Positions 1 through 5,808 of a DNA stretch of 6,317 nt are shown here, one piece after another (within the stretch, counting starts at the first letter, position 1; each line of letters opens with the position of its first letter). The position numbers and the translations under genes are program-made. Under the pieces are notes generated by a model. It saw only the letters and a program-made list of their open reading frames with translations. It had not been told where the DNA came from and ran no database searches. The stretch comes from Nitrospiraceae bacterium (GTDB lineage Bacteria; Nitrospirota; Nitrospiria; Nitrospirales; UBA8639). The stretch lies in assembly GCA_003523945.1 (NCBI GenBank), contig DOFS01000097.1:1-6317 (forward strand), written 5' to 3'.

Positions 1-95
1 TCGGGGATAGGACATAACTAATTGGCTCCTAAAAAGTTTAGGGTCTCTTTATCTTATCAAATTCCTGAAAGTTGCTGAAGAAAAATCTCCAAATG

Positions 96-114
96 GTCAT
101 CCTGTTTCAGATCT
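96..114. repeat. Degenerate partial copy of the 27-nt repeat unit
   Basis: The nine bases GTCATCCTG at 96-104 recur exactly at 117-125, inside the left arm of the larger repeat. The stretch ends in AGATCT at 109-114, close to the GGATCT end of the full unit at 137-142. The middle of the unit is shortened by about seven bases. I read it as a decayed third unit lying in direct orientation next to the intact left arm. Chance similarity is possible because only about 15 positions support it. Confidence 0.35.
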
Positions 115-115
115 A

Positions 116-198
116 TGTCATCCTGAGTAAAGCGAAGGATCTGTGCCAGTTCGCCGGGCCTTGGCTTAGAGAGATGCTTCGCCTGGCTCAGCATGACA
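116..198. repeat. Two-armed inverted repeat (REP/BIME-like intergenic element)
   Basis: The left arm (116-142, starting TGTCATCCTGAG) and the reverse complement of the right arm (172-198, read as TGTCATGCTGAG...) are both 27 nt and agree at 22 positions, separated by a 29-nt spacer. Each arm can also fold alone: ATCCT (120-124) pairs with AGGAT (136-140), and ATGCT (174-178) pairs with AGCAT (190-194), each around an 11-nt loop. The two arms differ by a compensatory C-G to G-C swap in this stem. In the spacer GCCA and TGGC can extend the large stem. The unit resembles a TGTCAT-CTGAG-GCGAAG-ATCT motif that I remember from intergenic regions of many bacterial genomes. It begins 18 bases beyond the stop codon of the AsmA-like gene and so would lie in its 3' untranslated RNA, where it could protect the end or help termination; no T-run follows either arm. 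I see no flanking target duplication. No gene is visible in bases 1-216. Confidence 0.75.
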
Positions 199-216
199 AG
201 ATAAGAGGATTGTCTT

Positions 217-3200
217 TTACTGAAGCACGATCTCCCCTTCAGGGGTGAACGAGTAGGTCTCCGCGCCGATTAATTCCAGGACCTTTGCCAGGTCTGCCCA
301 GTCGGGAATGGCGGCGGTAAGTTTTTCGATGTTTTTCATCTTGGCGATCGGAATGCGCTCCAGAGTAATGGTGGGGACCAGGCTTCCTTGGAAATGGATC
401 GTCAGACTCAATTGTCCTCTGCCCACCTCCACCGTCACCCGGGAGGGATTGGCGAATTTCAATTGCGCACGAACATTGGAAAGTGTCGGATTGCTTCCTT
501 CCGGGTCCAGGAACACAAGGAGGCGATCCAGCGCTTCTTTCCCGATGTGCGTAATGTGGATGTTGCATTCCAATCGGCTTAAATCCACTGCTCCTGTAGC
601 ATCCTGCAACAGGGTTGTGAGTCCGATTGTGGCGGCGATATTGCTATCCCCCGTAATTTTCGAATCCGTCGTAATGAGTTCATTGGCATCGAGATTCGCC
701 ACTTCAAGTCCCGCCGATAGACGCAAAGGGTGTTCAGCGGCAATGATGACATTGCCCCCAATCCCTCCACCCAACACATTCATGGCCAGGTTTTGCATTT
801 TAAGGGACTGTTGCTCAAACGCTAAATTGGTCGAGAAGTTTTGAACGGTGAATGGTCCGATTTGGAGACGCTCAATGGTGAGGGTCTGTCCTTTTCGGGA
901 AAACGATTTGAGCTGGGCAATACGGTCCGACGGCTGAAACGGCCTTTTCGGTGGAGAGAGAAGACCATCCGGTTTCCAGGCCAGAGATTTTCTCAGCTGG
1001 ATCCCACCGTTCAGGTCATGCAGTTCCGTGCCATCTCGAGTCAGGGAGAGTGTTTCGGCACCGATTTCCACCGAGGCGTCCAGACTCCCTTGTTCTTTTT
1101 TAAGCATGGACAGCGTCACGAGCGCCTTCCCGTTTCCCTTTATCCCCAAGGGTTGCAAGGCTTCTTGAAAGGGCTCTACCTCCAGGCCCAGGCGGGCCTG
1201 GAGCTGGGCAAAGAGTTTCGCCAATTGGGTGCCACGGGGTGATGTGGCGGACAATACCTCCCGCAGGCCTACCACGGTGCCCTTCAGGGAAAGGTCAACT
1301 CCCTTGGACGTCACATGGATCGGGTCAATCTGGACTTCATTGAGATCGGGAGACAGCAGGCTGACGTGCAGGGAAGTATCGGCTAACTCCCTGATCGGAA
1401 GCGTGTCCGGCAGTTGAATCCGTTTGAGCGTGACATCAGTCGTGAGTTGGGTTTGAGGTGTCGCTTGCGGGGAATAGGCCATCGTCATGGTGCCGAAGCC
1501 CCCCTGAACCTGATATCCCGCGACGGCTCCTTCCAGATCCCGCAACGTGACTTTTCCATGTAATCCCAACGGGAGGGTCAATTGCCGGAGATCAGCTTCC
1601 TGTGGAACCCTGCCTGCGGTTCGCAGAGCCAGACTCATCCGTCCTTTTGGATTAATCTCGGCCACTCCCTTCATGAGTGGTCCTGATAGCTGCTGGAGAA
1701 GGTTTCCTACGTGGAAAAGGGGCATCTGCAGATCTACATCAAATTGTTGGCTCGCCTGCTTAAACCGGGCTTTCACCCCCATATCTAATATCTCTTCGCT
1801 GGTCAGGCGCAGGCTCTCCAGTAAATAATCCTTTTTGAACACATCTTCCTTGGTTGTTGATGACAATCTGAGCGAAGGAAGGGTGGCCGTCAGCGAAGGA
1901 TCCCGGTACGTCAGGTTGCCGAGTGTGATTTGGAGCTGGTCTTTTGAGCGAAAGCTGGTGGGTTGATAGGTCGGCGAGAGATTGCCTTGAAAGTTCGATT
2001 TCAGGATCACATGACTGGTTCCGACTGTCACCGTATCAGTGGCCCGGAGGTTGGAAAGATTTGACGAAAATCCCACCGTTCCCTGGAATGCCCCATTGGG
2101 TTCCTGATATCCGGAAGAAAGCAGGAAGGTGAGTTGGTCTATGGTGCCTTCTGCGCCGAAGGAGTCCAATTTTCCTTGAAGGGAGGAGAGCTTGAGTGCA
2201 GCGGTGGCTTTTGCCCACTCCGGGCGGAAGTCCGGATGAAGTGCTGCGGTGGCATGCAGCACCAAAGTATCCGGTTCGGGTCCTGTCTGGAGAATGAGTC
2301 CTTGAAGCCGGTCCCTGGGAATGAGAGAGAGTAGGGCGTTCATCTTTGGTGACAGACGAACCTTCAGCGAGGCATCCATGCCTTCCTTCGGGGCAGGATG
2401 AGGTCGTATCGCGCCGTTCATTTGTAAGGTCGCATACGGGGTGAGGTCGACGTTCAGATGTTTTACCTGAATGTGACGGGTATCATGATTGCCGCTGGTA
2501 TCGAGAGAGACGGCAAAAGGAAGGGTGAATGGTGTGCCGAGGAGTTCGCCGGGTAAGGCCGTGCTGCCGGAGACCTGCAGGTTTCCCGAAAAGGGTCCGG
2601 AGTCCTGGTAGCTGCTCAGGAGCATAAAATCAAAATTTTGCATTCCATACCTTTGAAAATTCAGATTCTGAATAGAAAGTTTCGCCGAGACGTTTCCCGT
2701 TAAGGGGACATTCTCTTTGATCTGAAGTTCCGTGGCAGTGAATGCCAGATCTGTCGGTCCGACGGTCAACGCGAGGTCTGGATAATGCAGTTCGACATTT
2801 TTTCCGTCCAATGCCGCATGGATAGTCCCCTGAAAACCGGAGTCGGGAAGTGAGCCTGTGAGCGTAAATGAGGGAGAAAAGTTTCCACGGATCGAAGCCC
2901 TGGCAAATTCCGGAGGAACAAAATCTTTGGCGAGAGCCATAATCGTTTCGAGGTGAAGCGACGTGTCGGTAAGGGAAAGATTTACGGCCTTTTGCGTCAG
3001 GAATTCGTCGATCGTTCCGGAAAGTGTGAGGCGAAGAGCCGGATTCGATTCAATGGTGAGCTGTTTCAGCTCAAGGTGTTCAGCCGGGAGATGAATGGCG
3101 GTATCGAACTTTAGGCTCAGAGGCAGCTGAATATGCTTGCCTTGAACGGCCAAGGTCAGTTGCTCAACTTGCAGCGTACCGTCGAGAAGGGCATCATCCG

Positions 3201-3786
3201 ATGATATAGCCCCCGAACTTTGGAAATTCAAATGGGTAAGGTTCACCGCGAGATCAGGGGACACCAGAACCTGGATGTTGCTCTCGATGACCTGGAAGGT
3301 TTCAAGGTTAATCGAGACGGGGAGGGTCGGAAGAGTTGGCGGTTCAGAGGGAGGAGGAGTTGGCTCCGGAGCGGCCTTCGTCAATTCAGGCAGATTGAGT
3401 GACACGTTCGCATGGTCGATGGAGATTTCATTGATGGTGAAGGTGCCCTTCAGCAGTCCCAACAGGCTGTAATCCAATGTCAGGTGTTCAAGGGTGAGGG
3501 GCGGTTGCCCTTGTTTGGCAAATTCCAGATGACTGACTTGAAGGCCTGTGAGCAGATTAAACGAAAGTGATTGGATCCGGACCGTTCCTTTTAGAAGCTC
3601 GGAGAGGCGAATTTCCAATTCCTGCCTGACCATGTTTGAAGGAAACCAATAGGTCAACAACAAACCCGCACAGAGGAGAAGGGCCAGCATGCCCATGCCT
3701 AACCAGACGAACCATCTCAACACTTTCCTTGATGGTGGTGGTTTTGCCGAAGGAGGCCTGTCTTGTTGGGGGGTATGGGGGGTCAT
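217..3786 (-). CDS. AsmA-like envelope protein, probable bridge-like lipid transport protein
   Basis: This 1189-residue protein has the architecture of the AsmA superfamily (AsmA, TamB, YhdP, YdbH): one N-terminal membrane anchor followed by a very long periplasmic region of short amphipathic beta strands. In that family such proteins form grooves that carry phospholipids between inner and outer membranes; that role is inferred here. The anchor is about residues 24-46, after a basic proline-rich start. The next segment (about 47-135, with 'LSFNLLTGLQVSHLEF' and 'LTLEHLTLDYSLLGLL') is typical of the AsmA N-terminus. A proline-rich linker spans about 139-156. The rest alternates hydrophobic and polar residues with recurrent 'L-x-L' strands, ending in an AsmA-like C-terminal region with 'FLDPEGSNPT' at 1092-1101. 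Its length matches TamB and YhdP (about 1260) better than AsmA (617). I cannot assign a subfamily, so no symbol is given. The start is uncertain: ATG at 3786 has no Shine-Dalgarno sequence, and an in-frame TGA eight codons upstream excludes a longer form. A TTG at codon 23 (3720) has AAGGA five bases ahead. It appears to be transcribed alone. Confidence 0.85.
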   Translation of the reverse strand: MTPHTPQQDRPPSAKPPPSRKVLRWFVWLGMGMLALLLCAGLLLTYWFPSNMVRQELEIRLSELLKGTVRIQSLSFNLLTGLQVSHLEFAKQGQPPLTLEHLTLDYSLLGLLKGTFTINEISIDHANVSLNLPELTKAAPEPTPPPSEPPTLPTLPVSINLETFQVIESNIQVLVSPDLAVNLTHLNFQSSGAISSDDALLDGTLQVEQLTLAVQGKHIQLPLSLKFDTAIHLPAEHLELKQLTIESNPALRLTLSGTIDEFLTQKAVNLSLTDTSLHLETIMALAKDFVPPEFARASIRGNFSPSFTLTGSLPDSGFQGTIHAALDGKNVELHYPDLALTVGPTDLAFTATELQIKENVPLTGNVSAKLSIQNLNFQRYGMQNFDFMLLSSYQDSGPFSGNLQVSGSTALPGELLGTPFTLPFAVSLDTSGNHDTRHIQVKHLNVDLTPYATLQMNGAIRPHPAPKEGMDASLKVRLSPKMNALLSLIPRDRLQGLILQTGPEPDTLVLHATAALHPDFRPEWAKATAALKLSSLQGKLDSFGAEGTIDQLTFLLSSGYQEPNGAFQGTVGFSSNLSNLRATDTVTVGTSHVILKSNFQGNLSPTYQPTSFRSKDQLQITLGNLTYRDPSLTATLPSLRLSSTTKEDVFKKDYLLESLRLTSEEILDMGVKARFKQASQQFDVDLQMPLFHVGNLLQQLSGPLMKGVAEINPKGRMSLALRTAGRVPQEADLRQLTLPLGLHGKVTLRDLEGAVAGYQVQGGFGTMTMAYSPQATPQTQLTTDVTLKRIQLPDTLPIRELADTSLHVSLLSPDLNEVQIDPIHVTSKGVDLSLKGTVVGLREVLSATSPRGTQLAKLFAQLQARLGLEVEPFQEALQPLGIKGNGKALVTLSMLKKEQGSLDASVEIGAETLSLTRDGTELHDLNGGIQLRKSLAWKPDGLLSPPKRPFQPSDRIAQLKSFSRKGQTLTIERLQIGPFTVQNFSTNLAFEQQSLKMQNLAMNVLGGGIGGNVIIAAEHPLRLSAGLEVANLDANELITTDSKITGDSNIAATIGLTTLLQDATGAVDLSRLECNIHITHIGKEALDRLLVFLDPEGSNPTLSNVRAQLKFANPSRVTVEVGRGQLSLTIHFQGSLVPTITLERIPIAKMKNIEKLTAAIPDWADLAKVLELIGAETYSFTPEGEIVLQ

Positions 3787-3860
3787 GGAGGAGCAAGGAT
3801 GGTATGTTCAAAAAAACGACGTCACCTCTTTTGTGATTGGAGTTGAGACTCCCATACCAC

Positions 3861-3890
3861 ATAACAGCTATTACCTAAGAGTTTAGTCAA
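3861..3890 (-). promoter_or_regulatory. Candidate sigma70-type promoter for the AsmA-like gene
   Basis: On the minus strand TTGACT (3890-3885) matches the -35 consensus at five of six bases. It is followed after 18 bases by TGTTAT (3866-3861), four of six bases of the -10 consensus. Transcription would begin near 3854 and leave an untranslated leader of about 70 bases before the ATG at 3786. The surrounding stretch 3861-3910 is AT-rich compared with its flanks. The remaining part of this gap, 3911-4083, shows no open frame, repeat or convincing terminator for the upstream GlsB-like gene. Confidence 0.4.
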
Positions 3891-4083
3891 CTTTATGCCT
3901 TAAATAAAGGAATGGAATTTTTGTAGGGATACCTGATTGGGGATTTTTGAATGCGAGGGAAACGGGAACCCTTTTCGAAATGACAGAAGTCACCATGTGG
4001 GCTTGTTTGATACGATCGGGAACGGGCAAGGCTAGGGACACACAGAGAGCAACGGAAGTTGAAGAGTAGTGATGTGGGTTTAA

Positions 4084-4335
4084 TTAGTTTCCTTTGACCA
4101 TTCGGTAGGCAAAAAGGAGCAGGAAGGATCCGCCAACGGCAATGCCGAAACTGGGCAGATTAAACCCAGTGACTTCGCCATAGCCAAAGTAGGTGCTGAT
4201 CAGTCCTCCCACCATTGCACCGGAGATCCCAATCAAGATGGTGATGAACATTCCACCAGGATCCTTTCCCGGCATGATGATCTTTGCCAGCACCCCTGCA
4301 ATAAGGCCGAACACGATCCAGGAAATGATGCCCAA
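4084..4335 (-). CDS. GlsB/YeaQ/YmgE family small membrane protein
   Basis: This 83-residue protein belongs to the GlsB/YeaQ/YmgE family, historically called transglycosylase-associated (Pfam Transgly_assoc). These are small inner-membrane proteins often induced by general stress; their biochemical role is not settled. Three membrane helices are visible at about residues 2-20, 29-49 and 60-79. Family hallmarks are 'GLIAGVLAK' in helix 1, the loop 'PGKDPGG' at 22-28, the glycine-rich 'GISGAMVGG' at 36-44, and a short basic tail. I chose the TTG start at 4335 because AAGGAGG lies exactly seven bases upstream and the protein then begins directly with the first helix at normal family length. A longer in-frame ATG at 4428 would add 31 non-family residues encoded by a strong stem-loop. 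It lies 105 bases downstream of the DUF2959 gene and may share its transcript. Confidence 0.9.
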   Translation of the reverse strand: MGIISWIVFGLIAGVLAKIIMPGKDPGGMFITILIGISGAMVGGLISTYFGYGEVTGFNLPSFGIAVGGSFLLLFAYRMVKGN

Positions 4336-4342
4336 CGAAGAC

Positions 4343-4349
4343 CCTCCTT
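4343..4349 (-). promoter_or_regulatory. Ribosome binding site fixing the TTG start of the GlsB-like gene
   Basis: AAGGAGG on the minus strand is a full Shine-Dalgarno match placed seven bases before TTG at 4335. No ATG, GTG or other start candidate lies at a suitable distance, so this site decides the start. Confidence 0.8.
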
Positions 4350-4374
4350 GTAATTCAGGATGAACCACTGTATG

Positions 4375-4413
4375 CGTCACTCGCCTGCCTATTGGTGGGC
4401 AGTGCGAGTGACG
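4375..4413 (-). other. Strong stem-loop between the DUF2959 and GlsB-like genes
   Basis: CGTCACTCGC (4375-4384) pairs perfectly with GCGAGTGACG (4404-4413), and CTGCC (4385-4389) pairs with GGCAG (4398-4402). One base, T4403, is bulged, and the loop is eight bases (4390-4397). The stem is thus 15 base pairs, extendable by a G-T wobble and two further pairs. It lies 27 bases past the stop codon of the DUF2959 gene and 25 bases ahead of the ribosome binding site of the GlsB-like gene. Neither strand has a T-run after it, so it is not a classical intrinsic terminator. It may be a partial terminator, an RNA-processing or 3'-end-protecting structure, or a REP-like element. Confidence 0.7.
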
Positions 4414-4440
4414 TATTGAGATGGGCAAGGGCCCGAATTG

Positions 4441-5130
4441 TTATGACTTATCTTTTTCCATTGAGTCGATAAATGCATCGGCTTCCTTAATGGAGGCGTT
4501 CAATTCTTTAATGAGGGAGGCGATATTGTCTTCCACCGAGACCAATTCACTCTTTAAAGACGCGATCGTTTCTGCATTCAGATTGTGTTTGAGGAAGAGG
4601 ACCTGATCTTTAAATTTGACCAATACCGGATCCATTTTCGATTCCGCACGTTTCATGGCTTTAATCAGTTGAGCATATTGAGTCCGAGTCTGTGTGAGTT
4701 GCTTTTGGCTGTTCTTCCGCAAGGCCGGGCTGGAGTATTCTTTGAGTTCAGCGGCCCATTCATCAAATAAGGCTTCCGAGACATCTTCCACCGACGCGAT
4801 TCGATCTCGAACCGCCTGGGCTTTGGCTTCGCTCCGTTCGTATTCCGCATTCAGGACCTCGTATTTCTCCTGTAACTCACCGCCCTTGATATTCAGGGTT
4901 GTGGTGAAGCGGTCAAGCGCCGACTTGAATTGTTCTTTGGCGTCCTCTTGAGCGTCACGGGCTTTTTCCACATCGGACACCATCAAGTCGCGCTTGTGAT
5001 AGCCGATCTTCTCCATGGCATCATAATAGATGCTCTGGCAACCAAACGTGCTCAGACTCAAGAGGATGATTCCCCATGTCAGGTAAGGAAAGAGTCTGCG
5101 AAAACCTACTGGAGAATATTGAGGGTACAT
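4441..5130 (-). CDS. DUF2959 family coiled-coil envelope protein, possible lipoprotein
   Basis: I recognise this as a DUF2959 protein from 'GCQSIYYDAMEKIGYHKRD', 'ARDAQEDAKEQFKSALDRF', 'EALFDEWAAELKEYSS' and 'QVLFLKHNLNA'. The family's function is unknown. With the start chosen here it has 229 residues: an N-terminal signal-like segment with RR at 11-12, a hydrophobic stretch at about 17-29, and cysteine 31. The rest is almost wholly helical, charged and coiled-coil-like. Cleavage before Cys31 would yield a lipoprotein, but the -3 to -1 residues are T-F-G rather than the usual L-A/S-G/A. The start at 5130 is preferred because AAGGA lies seven bases upstream; ATG at 5133 is only four bases from it. 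The longest in-frame ATG, at 5175, overlaps the DUF2780 stop codon but lacks a Shine-Dalgarno sequence and would put 31 residues before the hydrophobic core. It is probably cotranscribed with the DUF2780 gene. Confidence 0.88.
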   Translation of the reverse strand: MYPQYSPVGFRRLFPYLTWGIILLSLSTFGCQSIYYDAMEKIGYHKRDLMVSDVEKARDAQEDAKEQFKSALDRFTTTLNIKGGELQEKYEVLNAEYERSEAKAQAVRDRIASVEDVSEALFDEWAAELKEYSSPALRKNSQKQLTQTRTQYAQLIKAMKRAESKMDPVLVKFKDQVLFLKHNLNAETIASLKSELVSVEDNIASLIKELNASIKEADAFIDSMEKDKS

Positions 5131-5137
5131 CATGTGA

Positions 5138-5142
5138 TCCTT
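5138..5142 (-). promoter_or_regulatory. Ribosome binding site supporting the internal start of the DUF2959 gene
   Basis: AAGGA on the minus strand stands seven bases before ATG at 5130 and four before the adjacent ATG at 5133. It favours 5130 over the upstream ATG at 5175, which has no comparable site. Confidence 0.5.
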
Positions 5143-5174
5143 GTGCAAATGGTTCATATTCATTGGCCCAATCA

Positions 5175-5615
5175 TCAGGTTGTCGAAGAAGGCCCGGGCT
5201 TCAACACTTTTTCCAGAAGACCCTTCATGGAATCACCGCCTTGATTCTGGACGAAGGACAGAACGATCGGGACAAACTTTCCAATCATATCAGGGCTTAA
5301 TCCAAGTTGCGAAAATCCGCTTGCCAAATTGGCGAGATTTCCCAATCCTCCCATCTTTTCGCCTAACCCCCCGGCTCCGAGTGAAGCGGCGATTCCTCCT
5401 AATGCTCCCATCATGCCGCCCCCCGCAGAGGCTGCCGGTGAGGTAGAGGGAGCTGCTCCTAAGAGGTCCTTGACCCCTGGAACCTTGTCGGCGAGCTGTT
5501 GAAACTCGCCTGAGCCCAATTTTTCTTTCGCGAGGTTGAACAGGAGACCGGCGCCGCCTTTGGCTTGGCCTTCATTGATGTTCAAACGGCTGACTAGTTG
5601 TTGAATCAATTCCAT
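5175..5615 (-). CDS. DUF2780 family (VcgC/VcgE-type) glycine-rich protein
   Basis: This 146-residue protein fits DUF2780, named after Vibrio VcgC/VcgE and of unknown function. Two helical ends flank a flexible centre. The N-terminal part (about 1-53) carries 'EGQAKGGAGLLFNLAKEKL' and 'LADKVPGVKDLLG', typical of the family. The middle (about 54-100) is dominated by Gly, Ala, Ser and Met with several 'GGLG'-like turns. The C-terminal part (about 101-138) has 'LGLSPDMIGKFVPIVLSFV' and 'GLLEKVL'. No signal peptide or membrane segment is evident, so the protein is probably cytoplasmic. The ATG at 5615 is secure because AGGAGG lies seven bases upstream. Its TGA stop overlaps an ATG in the frame of the DUF2959 gene by one base (TGATG), which points to a shared transcript and possible translational coupling. 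Confidence 0.85.
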   Translation of the reverse strand: MELIQQLVSRLNINEGQAKGGAGLLFNLAKEKLGSGEFQQLADKVPGVKDLLGAAPSTSPAASAGGGMMGALGGIAASLGAGGLGEKMGGLGNLANLASGFSQLGLSPDMIGKFVPIVLSFVQNQGGDSMKGLLEKVLKPGPSSTT

Positions 5616-5622
5616 GGCAAGA

Positions 5623-5628
5623 CCTCCT
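5623..5628 (-). promoter_or_regulatory. Ribosome binding site of the DUF2780 gene
   Basis: AGGAGG on the minus strand, seven bases before ATG at 5615, is near-consensus in both sequence and spacing. It indicates efficient independent initiation for the first gene of the pair. The rest of the gap (5629-5808) shows no open frame and no promoter I could support. Confidence 0.75.
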
Positions 5629-5707
5629 GATAAACAATCGAATGCATGGACACGTGGGTGAAAAGTGAGTGAGGGGTGGGCCGATCGCTTCCACTGCAGT
5701 CGATCAT

Positions 5708-5723
5708 TGATGCTGAAGCATCA
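5708..5723. repeat. Small perfect inverted repeat
   Basis: TGATGC (5708-5713) and GCATCA (5718-5723) form a six-base-pair stem with a four-base loop, TGAA. It lies between the ATPase gene and the DUF2780 gene. No T-run follows on either strand. It could be part of a termination region or an operator-like site, or chance. Confidence 0.3.
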
Positions 5724-5808
5724 GCCGTACACGTTAGGATACGGGATGTGCCGCTCTAAAAGAAACCCGAATCGCAACATCCTTGCCTGGAAATTCTTGA
5801 GTTTAGAC

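Noticed and set aside
28..42. CCTAAA-AAG-TTTAGG hairpin as a terminator
   Set aside because: The stem is only six mostly A-T pairs with a three-base loop and no clean T-run; no plus-strand gene ends here and the minus-strand stop is about 175 bases away.
308..844. 178-codon open frame on the plus strand, with several shorter plus-strand frames between 388 and 3472
   Set aside because: All lie antisense to the AsmA-like gene, have unnatural composition and no recognisable domain, and the minus-strand frame is clearly the coding one.
3898..3992. Short inverted repeats in the gap before the AsmA-like gene (CCTT/AAGG at 3898-3910; TGAC/GTCA at 3981-3992)
   Set aside because: Four-base-pair stems of this kind are expected by chance.
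4336..4428. N-terminal 31-residue extension of the GlsB-like frame from ATG 4428
   Set aside because: It covers the stem-loop and the ribosome binding site itself, is not family-like, and has no Shine-Dalgarno sequence of its own.
4694..5446. Overlapping plus-strand frames opposite the DUF2959 and DUF2780 genes
   Set aside because: They are antisense shadows of two genes with recognisable family motifs and good ribosome binding sites on the minus strand.
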